Shown here in pieces: positions 6,995 through 16,260 of a DNA stretch of 64,000 nt. The notes beneath the pieces are model-generated. The model saw nothing but the letters and a program-made list of their open reading frames with translations. It was not told the DNA's origin and ran no database searches. The stretch is from Acuticoccus yangtzensis (lineage in GTDB: Bacteria; Pseudomonadota; Alphaproteobacteria; Rhizobiales; Amorphaceae). The stretch lies in NCBI RefSeq assembly GCF_001927245.1, contig NZ_MJUX01000001.1:620001-684000 (forward strand), read 5' to 3'. Numbering within the stretch: the first letter of the stretch is position 1; each line of letters opens with the position of its first letter. Both the position numbers and the translations under genes were made by a program.

Positions 6995-9474
6995 GAGCGC
7001 TCGAACGCCACCGCAAGCTGACCGCGATCTGGTCGTCCGAGCCGGGGTTTCGGGGCTGGTTCTCCACCGTGAACCATACGGACGTCGGCAAGCTGTTTCT
7101 CGTCACCGCCTTCGTGTTCTTTCTCATCGGCGGCATCCTGGCGATGTTGATCCGCGCGCAGCTCGCAACGCCGCACTCGGCGTTCGCCGGGCCGGAGATC
7201 TACAACCAGATCTTCACCATGCACGGGACCATCATGATGTTCCTGTTCGCGATCCCGACGTTCGAGGGGCTCGCGATCTACCTTCTTCCGAAGCTGCTCG
7301 GCACACGAGATCTCGCCTACCCGCGGCTGACCTCGTACGGCTACTGGTGTTACCTCTTCGGCGGCTCGATGCTGCTTGTCTCCATGGTGCTCGGCATCGC
7401 ACCGAACGGCGGCTGGTTCATGTATCCGCCGCTGACCGGCCCGATCTACTCGCCGGGCATCAACACCGACTTCTGGCTCATCGGCATCACGTTCGTCGAA
7501 ATCTCCGCCATGGCCGCAGCGGTCGAGCTGTGCGTGTCGATCCTCAAGTACCGCGCCCCCGGCATGTCGCTCGACAAGATGCCGATCTTCGCCTGGTATG
7601 CGCTCGTCACCGCGCTGATGATCCTGACCGGGTTCCCGCCGCTGATCCTGGGATCGATCCTTCTGGAGCTCGAACGGGCGTTCGGCCTGCCCTTCTTCCA
7701 GGCCGATCTCGGCGGCGACAGCCTCCTGTGGCAGCACCTCTTCTGGCTGTTCGGCCATCCGGAGGTCTACATCATCTTCCTTCCGGCAGCCGGCGTCATC
7801 TCGACCGTGCTGCCGGTGATGTGCCGCACGACACTGCTCGGTTACGGTTGGGTCGTCGCCGCGGCGGTGGCGCTGGCGTTCCTGTCGTTCGCCTTGTGGG
7901 TCCACCACATGTTCACGACGGGCATCCCACACATGTCGCTCGCCCTGTTTTCCGCAGCCTCGACGCTGGTGGCGGTACCGACGGGCGTTCAGATCTTCGC
8001 CTGGATCGGGACCCTGTGGAAGGGCCGTCCCGAGCTGCATCTGCCGATGCTGCACATCCTGGGCTTCTTCGTCACGTTCGTCATCGGCGGGCTGACGGGC
8101 GTGATGGTCGCCGTGGTTCCGTTCGACTGGCAGGTGCATGACACGGCCTTCGTGACCGCGCACCTCCACTATGTTCTCTTCGGCGGGTTCGTCTTCCCGA
8201 TCCTGGCCGGGATTTATTACTGGCTGCCGCAGGTCACCGGCCGAAAGCGCTTTTTCCGCCTCGGCGAAATCGCGTTCGCGCTCATCTTCATCGGCTTCCA
8301 CCTGACGTTCCTTGCGATGCACTGGGTGGGGCTGCTCGGCCAGCGCCGGCGCATCGACACATATTTGCCGGAGGACGGATGGACGACGGTCAACCTCGTC
8401 TCATCTGTGGGTTCCTTCATCATGGCGATGGGCATCGCCATCGTGATCCTGGACGTGGTGGTCCATGTGCTGACGGCGACGCGTGGACCGCGCAATCCCT
8501 GGGGCGCCGGAACGCTGGAATGGGCGATGATCATCCCGCCCCCCGCCTACAACTTCGCCAGTCTGCCTCACGTCGCCTCCCGCGATCCGCTCGCCGACGA
8601 CCCTGACCTGCCGCTGCGTCTGGCGCGGGGCGAGGGCTACCTCGGCGAACCGCGAGAAGGCCGGCGCGAGACGTTGATGGTGGATGTCTCGAGCGGGGCG
8701 CCCGAAGCCTTGGTCGTCTACCCGGCCAACACCCGCCTCCCGGTAGCGATGGCGGCGATGACGGGCCTCTTCTTTCTCTCACTTCTCCTGAAGTTCTATT
8801 GGGCCGTGCCGATCGCGCTCGCCGGCGTGGCAGCGCTCGCCTGGCGATGGGTCTGGCAGTTGGGCCGAAGCGTCGACGAAGCGCCCGCCCCGGTCGGCCA
8901 CGGGATCACCCTGCCGAGCGCGCTTGGCGCAGACCGCTCGCCGGGCTGGTGGGGAACCTCGTTCCTCTTGGTGGCCAACGGGACGTTTTTCGGCTCGCTC
9001 CTGTTCGGCTTCGCCTTCCTGTGGACCGTGGCGCCCGGTTGGCCACCTCCCGCTTTGTTCGAGGCTTCGCTCGGCGAAATCGCGGTCGGCGTCGCCGCTC
9101 TCGCCGTCACGGTCGCGGCCGTCGAGAGTGCCGTTCGAACCAATCGCGCCGGAGGCCGGCCGCTCGCGGCGCTCCTCGCCGGCTTGATCGCGGTCTTTTG
9201 CGTCGTCGCCGTCTGCGCCGTCATGATGGCGCGCATCCCGGCGCCGACCGAACACGCCTACTATGCGACGCTCCTGGTTTTGACCGGCTACGCTCTTTTC
9301 CACGCGCTGCTGACGGGGCTGATGTTCGCGTTCCTCATCGCCCGGGTCCGCGCAGGCTTCACGTCCCCCTCGCGGCGTGCCGAGTTCACGATCGTCAGTC
9401 TCTGGACGAAATACCTTGTCCTCACCGGCGCGCTCGTCTTGGCGGCCTGCCAACTGCCGGACCTTTTCACATGA
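6991..9474 (+). CDS. Fused heme-copper oxidase subunits I and III, 827 aa
   Basis: Terminal oxidase catalytic subunit. Residues about 1-530 are subunit I: His78 (low-spin heme), GHPEVY with His256, Glu258 and Tyr260, WVHHMF (His305/306, CuB), and AHLHYV (His391/393). Residues from about 590 are a subunit III-like domain (WWGTSFLLVANGTFFGSLL). At the K-channel position, normally PTG-x-K-IF, the protein has Gln334. The D-channel asparagine pair after DLAYPR is Thr-Ser. Subunit I-III fusions occur in several alphaproteobacterial alternative oxidases. ATG 6991 overlaps the subunit II stop. Confidence 0.88.
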   Translation: MRALERHRKLTAIWSSEPGFRGWFSTVNHTDVGKLFLVTAFVFFLIGGILAMLIRAQLATPHSAFAGPEIYNQIFTMHGTIMMFLFAIPTFEGLAIYLLPKLLGTRDLAYPRLTSYGYWCYLFGGSMLLVSMVLGIAPNGGWFMYPPLTGPIYSPGINTDFWLIGITFVEISAMAAAVELCVSILKYRAPGMSLDKMPIFAWYALVTALMILTGFPPLILGSILLELERAFGLPFFQADLGGDSLLWQHLFWLFGHPEVYIIFLPAAGVISTVLPVMCRTTLLGYGWVVAAAVALAFLSFALWVHHMFTTGIPHMSLALFSAASTLVAVPTGVQIFAWIGTLWKGRPELHLPMLHILGFFVTFVIGGLTGVMVAVVPFDWQVHDTAFVTAHLHYVLFGGFVFPILAGIYYWLPQVTGRKRFFRLGEIAFALIFIGFHLTFLAMHWVGLLGQRRRIDTYLPEDGWTTVNLVSSVGSFIMAMGIAIVILDVVVHVLTATRGPRNPWGAGTLEWAMIIPPPAYNFASLPHVASRDPLADDPDLPLRLARGEGYLGEPREGRRETLMVDVSSGAPEALVVYPANTRLPVAMAAMTGLFFLSLLLKFYWAVPIALAGVAALAWRWVWQLGRSVDEAPAPVGHGITLPSALGADRSPGWWGTSFLLVANGTFFGSLLFGFAFLWTVAPGWPPPALFEASLGEIAVGVAALAVTVAAVESAVRTNRAGGRPLAALLAGLIAVFCVVAVCAVMMARIPAPTEHAYYATLLVLTGYALFHALLTGLMFAFLIARVRAGFTSPSRRAEFTIVSLWTKYLVLTGALVLAACQLPDLFT

Positions 9475-9791
9475 CCGACGTCATGAGGATCGTGCTCTCC
9501 CCGCTGGTCTGGCTCGCCAGCTTCAGCGCGGTCTATGGCCTGAACGGCCTCTTGTGCGGTCACGGCCTCGTCGACGCGGCGGTGGGCTCCCTCTCGGTCC
9601 AGCGCGCGATCCTCGTCGGCGCTTATGGCCTCGCACTCGCATTGCAGGCGGCGATCCTCGTCGGCCTCCACATGCCGCGCTTCGCGTCGTCGTCCGGTTT
9701 CGTCCGGGGCGTCAGCGTCGCCACGGGCATGGCTGGTTTCGTCGCAGCGGCATGGTCCCTCATGCCGGTCCTGACCACGTCCTTATGCTAG
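9471..9791 (+). CDS. Small membrane protein of the oxidase operon, 106 aa
   Basis: Three hydrophobic helices, no recognised family. The ATG overlaps the stop of the fused oxidase gene (ATGA at 9471-9474), so it is translated with the complex. By position it could be a subunit IV-like or stabilising component. That is inference only. Confidence 0.6.
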   Translation: MTDVMRIVLSPLVWLASFSAVYGLNGLLCGHGLVDAAVGSLSVQRAILVGAYGLALALQAAILVGLHMPRFASSSGFVRGVSVATGMAGFVAAAWSLMPVLTTSLC

Positions 9792-9921
9792 AGCGTGCCG
9801 GACACACGCGCCGGGGCGGCGCGGGGCAGACCCAACGTCGTCAGGAGGAGCGCCGTGGGTTTGCCGGCGAGCCTATGGGTCTTGGCGAGTGACGTGCGAA
9901 TGTGGCATCAGCTAACCTGCC

Positions 9922-9960
9922 GGGTGGGTGGCCGAGTGGTTTAAGGCAGCGGTCTTGAAA
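9922..9960 (+). repeat. attL: 39-bp copy of the 5' half of tRNA-Ser(UGA)
   Basis: Thirty-nine bases identical to 28690-28728, running from base 1 of tRNA-Ser through the anticodon loop (ending CTTGAAA). After the core the two copies diverge. This is the left boundary of the integrated element; the right copy lies inside the intact tRNA. The sequence upstream of this copy (before 9922) should be the original chromosomal tRNA promoter. Confidence 0.9.
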
Positions 9961-10189
9961 GCCATGACTTCGGCTTATAAGTCAACGACTTAGGCTTTTG
10001 GGGGCTGCCAAACTTTATCTTTGCGTTTCAATGACTTGCGGGCACGTGCCAAACTTCTGGCATATGGACTCGCGCGAATTTCATGACGTGAGGCGCATTT
10101 TCAGGTGCCTGCCAATCAGCGCATATTGTCGGCTTAACGTGGCCGTACCTGTCGCGCCATGGTGATGCAGGCATTCGGGGCGAAAACCG
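9961..10189. other. Left-end att arm region with repeated TGCCAAAC sites
   Basis: No gene. TGCCAAACTT occurs at 10006-10015 and 10047-10056, and a degenerate TGCCAATC at 10110-10117. The same octamer occurs at the right end (28622, 28642). Near the boundary there are two direct GACTT(C/A)GGCTT copies and a TAAGTC/GACTTA palindrome (about 9977-9991). These look like integrase arm-type and excisionase sites. The function is inferred from position and repetition. Confidence 0.5.
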
Positions 10190-10927
10190 ATGAGTATTTC
10201 CGAGGTTGTCAGTTGGCTAGCGCCAGCCGCGAGCGGCTTACTTGGCGCATGGTTAGGTGCACGCGTAGTAAGCAGTCAAGCAAAGCTCTCAGAGATGGTT
10301 TGGATTGAAGGGCGCGTGCAGCAACTCAACGCTGGCAGAAGGTGTGCCCTAGACGTATTATTTGATCTTCGTATGCTTGGTCAGAGCTGGCTGATGCATG
10401 ATGATGCCGCAGTCGGAGAGGCTGTTGGCCGAATGCAGTTTTGGCGTGAGAGAATTAAAAATATAACGCATTTTCAAGAGGCTGTGGCAGTCGTGGTTCA
10501 AGATGTATATTGGGCTGATGGGGAGAGGAAATCAGTTTTAGAATGCTCGAATGCGCTATCTCGCTCCTTGATTAGATTGGTTCATGCCGTGGACTGTTTT
10601 GCGCCGACGGGTCCGGAGCAATCGTTCATTCTTCGATTTCGCAACAACGGCGCATTGCAGCGATGTGAGATATCCACATCGGACCACTCGCTTGATTTGA
10701 GAGGGTCTATTGAAATGCGTTCCCTCGAAAAGCGGGTTCAACATCTGCGAATTGCGATACACTCTTGTTTGGGCTGCATCGAGATGCATGAAAATAATTT
10801 GAATGGTATGTACAATACACGTGCAATCTCTGTATTCGGATATGCGCCGCAGCAGCAGTGGCGGCGAAAATTATGGCGCAACATCCCTCGCCCGTTTTCG
10901 AAACTTCATGGCAAATTTAAACGGTAA
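10190..10927 (+). CDS. Unknown membrane-anchored cargo protein, 245 aa
   Basis: No family recognised. One N-terminal hydrophobic segment (about 5-28: WLAPAASGLLGAWLGARVV) is followed by a soluble region with predicted helices and scattered Cys. It is visibly richer in A and T than its surroundings. It is the only plus-strand gene at the left end, next to attL, a common place for accessory or defence genes. A hairpin (10927-10950) follows directly. The start ATG 10190 is the first in the frame; the ribosome site is weak. Confidence 0.65.
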   Translation: MSISEVVSWLAPAASGLLGAWLGARVVSSQAKLSEMVWIEGRVQQLNAGRRCALDVLFDLRMLGQSWLMHDDAAVGEAVGRMQFWRERIKNITHFQEAVAVVVQDVYWADGERKSVLECSNALSRSLIRLVHAVDCFAPTGPEQSFILRFRNNGALQRCEISTSDHSLDLRGSIEMRSLEKRVQHLRIAIHSCLGCIEMHENNLNGMYNTRAISVFGYAPQQQWRRKLWRNIPRPFSKLHGKFKR

Positions 10928-10950
10928 GGCCCGACGTTTCCGCCGGGCCT
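10927..10950. terminator. Hairpin between convergent genes
   Basis: AGGCCCG / CGGGCCT, a 7-bp stem with a 10-base loop, directly at the end of the 245-aa gene and upstream of the end of the leftward operon. It probably ends the rightward gene and perhaps also the leftward one. No T tract. Confidence 0.5.
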
Positions 10951-10977
10951 CCATCCTGAAAATAATTGTGGGCTACA

Positions 10978-11277
10978 TCACGCGCGCCCGGCGGTCCGGC
11001 GCGCCCGTTCAGTCTCAACCTCGGCGAGAGCGACGTTCAGCATCCGATTGAGATGATGTTGCTTGATCAACATCCGCCGCGTATCTGCGCTGCAAGATGC
11101 CGGGCTGAATGCAGGGGTGCCACCCACCTCAGTGGCCAATTCCCGAATCATAACAGCCAACTCGTCATCGGTGACGTTGGCGATTTCCACCTCAGTGAGG
11201 CGGCGGAACCCGAACTCATCAACCGCTCGGTCCAACTTCGCTTCAAAGTACCGGTAGCGAAGAACCTCACCCATCAT
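10978..11277 (-). CDS. Hypothetical phage protein, 99 aa
   Basis: Small helical, charged protein without a recognised domain, last gene of the leftward structural operon. Its ATG overlaps the stop of the 70-aa gene (ATGA at 11274-11277). A copy of the AATAATT motif lies just beyond its stop. Confidence 0.6.
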   Translation of the reverse strand: MMGEVLRYRYFEAKLDRAVDEFGFRRLTEVEIANVTDDELAVMIRELATEVGGTPAFSPASCSADTRRMLIKQHHLNRMLNVALAEVETERARRTAGRA

Positions 11278-11486
11278 GCCGCCATCGGGAGAACGGGTGC
11301 GACTTCAACAGTTGCACCACCGACCCATGCCAGCACTTCCCCCGCGAATTCGGCGAGCGAGCACGGCATCTCGCCCTCAAACGACCAATCCGCAGGGTAA
11401 CCGGCGGCGGTGAGGACGGCATTGATAGATTCACGAAGGGTGTCGATCAGCGTAACGCTGATCGCATCGAACTGCGATTCAGTCAT
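11274..11486 (-). CDS. Hypothetical phage protein, 70 aa
   Basis: Small acidic protein (MTESQFDAISVTLIDTL...), no recognised family, coupled to the 99-aa gene downstream. A purine-rich GGAAA stretch precedes its start. It sits where tail-accessory or lysis genes of siphophages usually lie, but nothing in it supports either role. Confidence 0.55.
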   Translation of the reverse strand: MTESQFDAISVTLIDTLRESINAVLTAAGYPADWSFEGEMPCSLAEFAGEVLAWVGGATVEVAPVLPMAA

Positions 11487-11874
11487 TGTCAGAGATTTCC
11501 TATGGAGAGAAGCCGAATAACTTCGGCGTGGATGTGATACGACGACTCTAAGTCGACGTCAACTGTATTTTTCGCGTCCAGATTTAGCGAAATCTAGATT
11601 GTCTTGGAACTTTTTGGATTGGTGGTAAGTTGTCGCCACGTCGGAGGGGTCAGAGCCTCCGGTGTATGGAGAGAGGGCGCCCGGCTGGCATTACTGGCCG
11701 GGCGTTTTCGCTCCGGTAAGCACCACGAAGACTATAGATCGCATAACACGACCTCATAGGAAGATCGCTGGATGGCCTTCAGCACTCCAGGAGTGTGATG
11801 GGTGCGGCGAACGTTGGAGGCCGCTGTACGGCCTTCTAATGCATTTCTAGGCGGTGTGGTATTATAGTACCGCG
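11487..11874. other. Intergenic region, possible plus-strand small RNA
   Basis: 388 bases with no protein gene I can support. It holds an intrinsic terminator read on the plus strand (11678-11708), preceded by another stem GGAGG...CCTCC (about 11642-11660). Other hairpins are GCCGAA/TTCGGC near 11512-11528, AGATTT/AAATCT near 11580, and AGGCCG/CGGCCT near 11818-11834. A terminator antisense to the operon, with no plus-strand gene before it, suggests a short untranslated RNA. Confidence 0.45.
11678..11708 (+). terminator. Rho-independent terminator on the plus strand
   Basis: CGCCCGGC / GCCGGGCG (8-bp perfect stem, 11-base loop) followed by TTTT at 11705-11708. No plus-strand coding gene ends near it. 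Confidence 0.65.
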
Positions 11875-12009
11875 CTAGAGAACCAAAATGACAATCAAAA
11901 GGGTCGCAACTAACTCGGCGGCGGCCAACCCCAGGCAGGCGTACATCATCGCACGCGTCTCTTCCACGTCAGCGGCGATGGCGTCGAGGGTGATCGCTGC
12001 ATCAGCCAT
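11875..12009 (-). CDS. 44-aa single-span membrane protein, possible holin
   Basis: A short frame begins at the A of the tape-measure stop codon (TGATG overlap) with a GGAGG five bases upstream of the ATG. The product starts MADAAITLDAIAADVEETR and has one hydrophobic helix (ACLGLAAAELVATLLIVILVL) to the end. Size, topology and place after the tape measure are compatible with a small holin-like or tail-accessory membrane protein; the family cannot be assigned. Two upstream Shine-Dalgarno features and the overlap make it likely to be translated. Confidence 0.6.
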   Translation of the reverse strand: MADAAITLDAIAADVEETRAMMYACLGLAAAELVATLLIVILVL

Positions 12010-14657
12010 CACCGCCTCCGGTCCAGGATGCCGCCGCTTCGCATCTGTTGCATCATCTCGCTCACCACCAGACTGCGGACTTCGGACTTCACCGCTTCAC
12101 CCATGGCCTTCGCCGCCTTGGCGTCGGCGACGGGATCGCCGCTCGCCTTGCTTTCGACGTTGATCACCGGGGCGAAGTTGATTGTCTGACCGCCAACCGC
12201 ACCATTCATGATCGGGGCAGAACCTGCACCAACTGCACCACCGGCGCGGAATGCGGGGAGACGGTCAATGGCGCCACTGTTGATGGCTTCCAGAAGCGCG
12301 CGATGCTTGTTCGCCTGTTTTGCACGAATGACATGTTCGCCATTACTCAACCGGGCCAGGATGGAATCCGAGGTTCCCGAACCTGCACCACGGATTGCGC
12401 CACCAACGGCATAGCCTGGAACGTTGACGGGGCCACCATCCGCGAAACCGAACAAAGCGAAGAGGCCACCGAAGCCGCCGAGACCGCCAAAACCACCACC
12501 ACCGCCCTCGGGCGGCTTGAACATATTTGCGAACAATTGTTGTGTGCCGATATCAATCATCTGTTGGGCAAGTCGCAAAAGCGCGCTGCGCAAAGCCTCG
12601 GTGGCATCCTTTCCAGCGGCGAGGTCTTGCAGGAAACCGGAGAGGGCGCCAGTGACGGCTTGGCCAAGTTGCTGCTGAAGCTCGGCGAAAGCCTCTTTGT
12701 TGCGTTTGTCCTCTTCGGTCTTTTTGTCGAGGGCCTGCTTCTCAGCCTCAATGGCATCGACGTGCGCATATCGCTGTTCGATGAGCGACGCGATCTGCTG
12801 ACCTTCGGCGCTGGTGGCGTCAACACCAGCCGTCCGTTGGGCATTCGCGATTTCCTGGTTCATCGCTGACTGGCCAACCAATTCATTTTCATGCGTCAGG
12901 TCGGCGATGAGATTTTGGACGGCAAGACGTTGGCGTTCGACTGCCTGTGCCGCTGCATCCCGGCTGGCAGACGCATTCGTCTGCGTCGTGGAAGCTGGCA
13001 CCTCGAAGTGCATCGCATCCTTCTTCGAAGTCCAATCACCGCCCCAGGACAGGCCGTGCCGCTTCGCCATCTCCGAAACATTCGGCGGCATGTCGGTGAT
13101 GAGGTTCGGCCCCATGGGGTTCTGCGCTGGATTGATGTCGATGGCGTTGCCGTGGGCATGATTCGACAGCTTGTTTGTTCCAGCGATATTCCTGTAGTTG
13201 TAGCCGCCGAGACTTGCGATCTTGTAGCCCGTCGCCTCCAACTCATTGATAAACGCCTGGAATTTTTGAGCGCGCTCGGCGTTGACCGATGCGGCAAGTC
13301 CACTAGCCGTCGAGATACGCGCAAGGCTTTGCCCGCCATTGGTGCTTGTCGACAACGGGACTACCTGTCCCGCTGGCGGCGCCGCTGGACCATAGGTTTG
13401 ACCGCCATTCACGGTGATGTTGAGCGGACCGCCTGCACCAGCTTTAAGGCGCGAAAGTTCTGCATTCGCCTTTTCGAGTTCGGCCCTGAGTGCGGCGGCG
13501 GTCTCCTTGGCAACCCGAAGCCCGGTGATCCCCATCTCGCTTTCAGGGAGTGCGGCGTATTTGTCGGCCTCCGCCAATTCCCTGGTCAGCCGTTCAACTT
13601 CGGTCTGTTGTTTCGCAATTGCACTACCACGGGCTGCATCAGCGACCGGGCCAGGATTGATCGTCATGCCTTCAGGGACAGACATCAAACCGTTGTTCGC
13701 AGCCCAAACGTTGATGCGTTCCCAGAACGATGAGTTACCCAAGTCGTCGGCGAATTTGTCGAGTTTCGACAACGCCTGATCCATCGCATCCACGATGGCG
13801 AATGCCGCTGTTCCAGCCTCAATGAAGGCGGTCTTCATCCGGGTGTTGATCGTGGTGCTTACATCGGCGATGCGCTGATCCAGCACAATCGCTTTCCCGA
13901 TCAAGTCCTCATCGAGAACCGCACCAACCTCATGGGCGCGGCTGCGGAGATCCGACATTGCCCCGTTGGCTTGGTCGAGCAACACCACGAACTGTTCGCC
14001 GCCGGTCCCGCCGAACAACTCATCGCTGATACGGATTTGAGCGGCACGATCAAATTGTTTAAGCTTATCAATGATTTCGTCGAAGAACCGGACTGGATCT
14101 TTGATCTTCTCACCGACCTGTGTGGCGCTGTAACCGAGCCGTTCGAAGGCTTCTTGCGCTGACCCTTTACCGGTAACGGCAAATTCATCGGCACGAAGCT
14201 GAAGCTCTTTAAAACCATCAACCAGCGCATCTTGAGAGATGCGGAACTGGCGCGCCACATAGCCGAACTCCTGGAAGGTCGTCGGATCGAGGCCCGCAAC
14301 CTTGGCCTCCTTGTTCATCTCGGCGACGGCGCCCGTTGCCTCCTTGATGCGGTTCATGAATTCACCGACGCCAGCGGCGGCGAACGCCCCCGCAAATGCG
14401 CCACGCATCGCTGTGAGATTGCCGGTTAACGCACGGAGGTGACCACCACCATTCCGGGCGAGGTTGGCCAATGCACGCTCACCAGCGGCACCACCTTTGG
14501 CGAGTTCTTTACCAATCTCTGCACCGGCACGGTCCGATGCTTTTTCGATGCCCTTCATCGCTTTGTCTGCACGCTTCTCAGCGGCATCAAGTTTCTTTTC
14601 GAAGTCCTTCACACGGGCTTCGAGGCTTACAATCAATCGGGTATCATCATTGGCCAT
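12009..14657 (-). CDS. Phage tail tape measure protein with embedded M15 peptidase, 882 aa
   Basis: Tape measure proteins set tail length and often carry muralytic domains. The N-terminal 110 residues are a helical coiled-coil region; about 115-290 match tape-measure repeats (VAGLDPTTFQEFGYVARQF). Residues about 475-570 form a D-Ala-D-Ala/L-Ala-D-Glu peptidase domain of the M15 type: SNHAHGNAIDI supplies His and Asp ligands and DAMHFEV the catalytic end. A Gly-rich segment and FADGGPVNVPGYAVGG, common near tape-measure C-termini, follow. No copy of AATAATT lies in this gene. It starts 13 bases after the terminase stop. Confidence 0.88.
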   Translation of the reverse strand: MANDDTRLIVSLEARVKDFEKKLDAAEKRADKAMKGIEKASDRAGAEIGKELAKGGAAGERALANLARNGGGHLRALTGNLTAMRGAFAGAFAAAGVGEFMNRIKEATGAVAEMNKEAKVAGLDPTTFQEFGYVARQFRISQDALVDGFKELQLRADEFAVTGKGSAQEAFERLGYSATQVGEKIKDPVRFFDEIIDKLKQFDRAAQIRISDELFGGTGGEQFVVLLDQANGAMSDLRSRAHEVGAVLDEDLIGKAIVLDQRIADVSTTINTRMKTAFIEAGTAAFAIVDAMDQALSKLDKFADDLGNSSFWERINVWAANNGLMSVPEGMTINPGPVADAARGSAIAKQQTEVERLTRELAEADKYAALPESEMGITGLRVAKETAAALRAELEKANAELSRLKAGAGGPLNITVNGGQTYGPAAPPAGQVVPLSTSTNGGQSLARISTASGLAASVNAERAQKFQAFINELEATGYKIASLGGYNYRNIAGTNKLSNHAHGNAIDINPAQNPMGPNLITDMPPNVSEMAKRHGLSWGGDWTSKKDAMHFEVPASTTQTNASASRDAAAQAVERQRLAVQNLIADLTHENELVGQSAMNQEIANAQRTAGVDATSAEGQQIASLIEQRYAHVDAIEAEKQALDKKTEEDKRNKEAFAELQQQLGQAVTGALSGFLQDLAAGKDATEALRSALLRLAQQMIDIGTQQLFANMFKPPEGGGGGFGGLGGFGGLFALFGFADGGPVNVPGYAVGGAIRGAGSGTSDSILARLSNGEHVIRAKQANKHRALLEAINSGAIDRLPAFRAGGAVGAGSAPIMNGAVGGQTINFAPVINVESKASGDPVADAKAAKAMGEAVKSEVRSLVVSEMMQQMRSGGILDRRR

Positions 14658-14669
14658 GTATCTGATTCC

Positions 14670-16260
14670 TTAAATGAAATGGATCGTTGAAATAGTTGTA
14701 TCGGTGTAGGCTGCGGCACGGGAGACAGCCATCGCGGCGGCAACGGCGCCATCGATGCGGTCCTTCGACTTTGCTTTATGGAAAGACCGGTTCTCGGCTT
14801 TGTCGGTTTCCACGGCGATGTTGTTGAAGTTCCACCGGAGAACTTCGTGGCCTGCATGGTGGAACTTGCCGCCGAGAATTGCACGTTCAAGTTCTGCGAT
14901 GGCGGGTGACATCGAACGCCAGCCTTGGCGGAAGGCGATGACGGGAAGCCCATCATCTTCAAGCCGCTGCATCATGGCGGATGCGCCGTAGGGATCGAAG
15001 GCGATCTCTTCGACGCGATACGTCTTTGCGAGTTCACGGATGTAGGTTTCCACACGTGCATAATCGACGACGTTCCCCGGCGTCGCCTCGATCAACCCTT
15101 CATTGCACCAACGCGGATAGGGTACGCCATCGCGGGCGGCACGTGCCTCTAGGTTCTCCGCCGGAACGAAGAAACGCGGACGAACCACATAATTATTCTC
15201 AGGATCGCGCCACACCGCGACAACGGCTGTCAGATCGGTCGTGCTCGACAGATCCACAGCGACGAAACAGGGCGCATCACCCAACGCCTCAACGTCCACC
15301 TCACCGGCACACGCATCGTAGACGGCCATGTCGACGAACGGCGACGTGGAATGCTCCAGCCACATATTCAGGTGCAGTTGGCGAAATGAATCCCGTTTAC
15401 CAGGGTTTGTGCGCGCCTCGCGAGCCGCGATCCGCATTCCCTCAATGTCCGGGAAGCCGTGGATGAGGCCGGGGTTTGTGCGGTGCCAAACCGCTTCATC
15501 CTCCCACGACTCCGAAAGATCGGATTCAAACAAAATCGGTAACACGGATGGATCGTCGACTTCACCAGATGCGACTGCACGGGCGTATTGCATCGTTTCC
15601 CAGGCATGGTTGGTCTGGCCGCGCCCGGCGGTGGTGGCGATCACCATGAGGCTGTTGCGCGTTTTCACCAGCGATGTCTCCAGGACATCGAACAGGTCGC
15701 GCTTCGGCCATGCGTGGAGTTCGTCGACCAGCACGAACTGTGGTGTCCGCCCATGCTGTTTGCCAGCATCAGCCGCGATGGCCTGCATGCGGGTACGGTC
15801 CCGTAGATGCTCCAAATAATTTCGGGAATCCGTGACGCCGACGTGAGCGTTCAGCCGCTTATCGGCGAGGATGATGTTCCGGGCCTCCTCGAAGCCTACA
15901 CGGGCGGTGTTACGATCACTCGCGGCGAACTGAACTAACGACACGTTCTGGACCGATGGTATGGAGAAGCGCGAGGCCAGCGCCGAACGAAGTTTTCCGA
16001 TTACCGCGCGGTATCAGAAGGACCACTTTGCGAACGATGCGATCACCGTTCGGATGGCGCGGGCCGTAGATGCGGCGCACCACTCTCTCTTGCCAGGGCG
16101 CAAGATCGAACGCCTGACGCGGCAATGTCGACAATGGATGCCGCAGCGCCCGGAGCGCCCGGACGGCACGCTCACCGTGCCCCAACGGGTCCGGGATGTC
16201 GGACCCATCGAACACCCACGACGGGAAGGTGTCACAACCCGAGAGCGGCGAGATCTTCAT
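14670..16260 (-). pseudogene. Terminase large subunit broken by a frameshift
   Basis: HK97-type TerL, the packaging ATPase-nuclease, is split over two frames. The N-part (16260 to stop at 15916) carries the Walker A-like LLIPRGNRKTSFGAG. The C-part (frame open from 15944 to 14670) carries Walker B FVLVDELHAW and nuclease Asp residues (VDLSSTTDL, RIDGAVAAA). Homology passes from one frame to the other near 15940-15955; skipping one base there gives a continuous protein. I see no slippery heptamer. Either the prophage is inactivated, the base is a sequence error, or expression needs recoding. ATG 16260 overlaps the TerS end. Confidence 0.8.

Noticed and set aside
9922-9960. Left tRNA-like sequence as a functional tRNA
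   Set aside because: It stops in the anticodon loop; no 3' half follows.
11662-11850. 62-residue plus-strand frame over the terminator region
   Set aside because: It runs through an intrinsic terminator hairpin and has no recognisable features.
15916-15960. Programmed frameshift in TerL
   Set aside because: No X-XXY-YYZ heptamer or obvious stimulatory structure near the frame change; left as a probable mutation or error.
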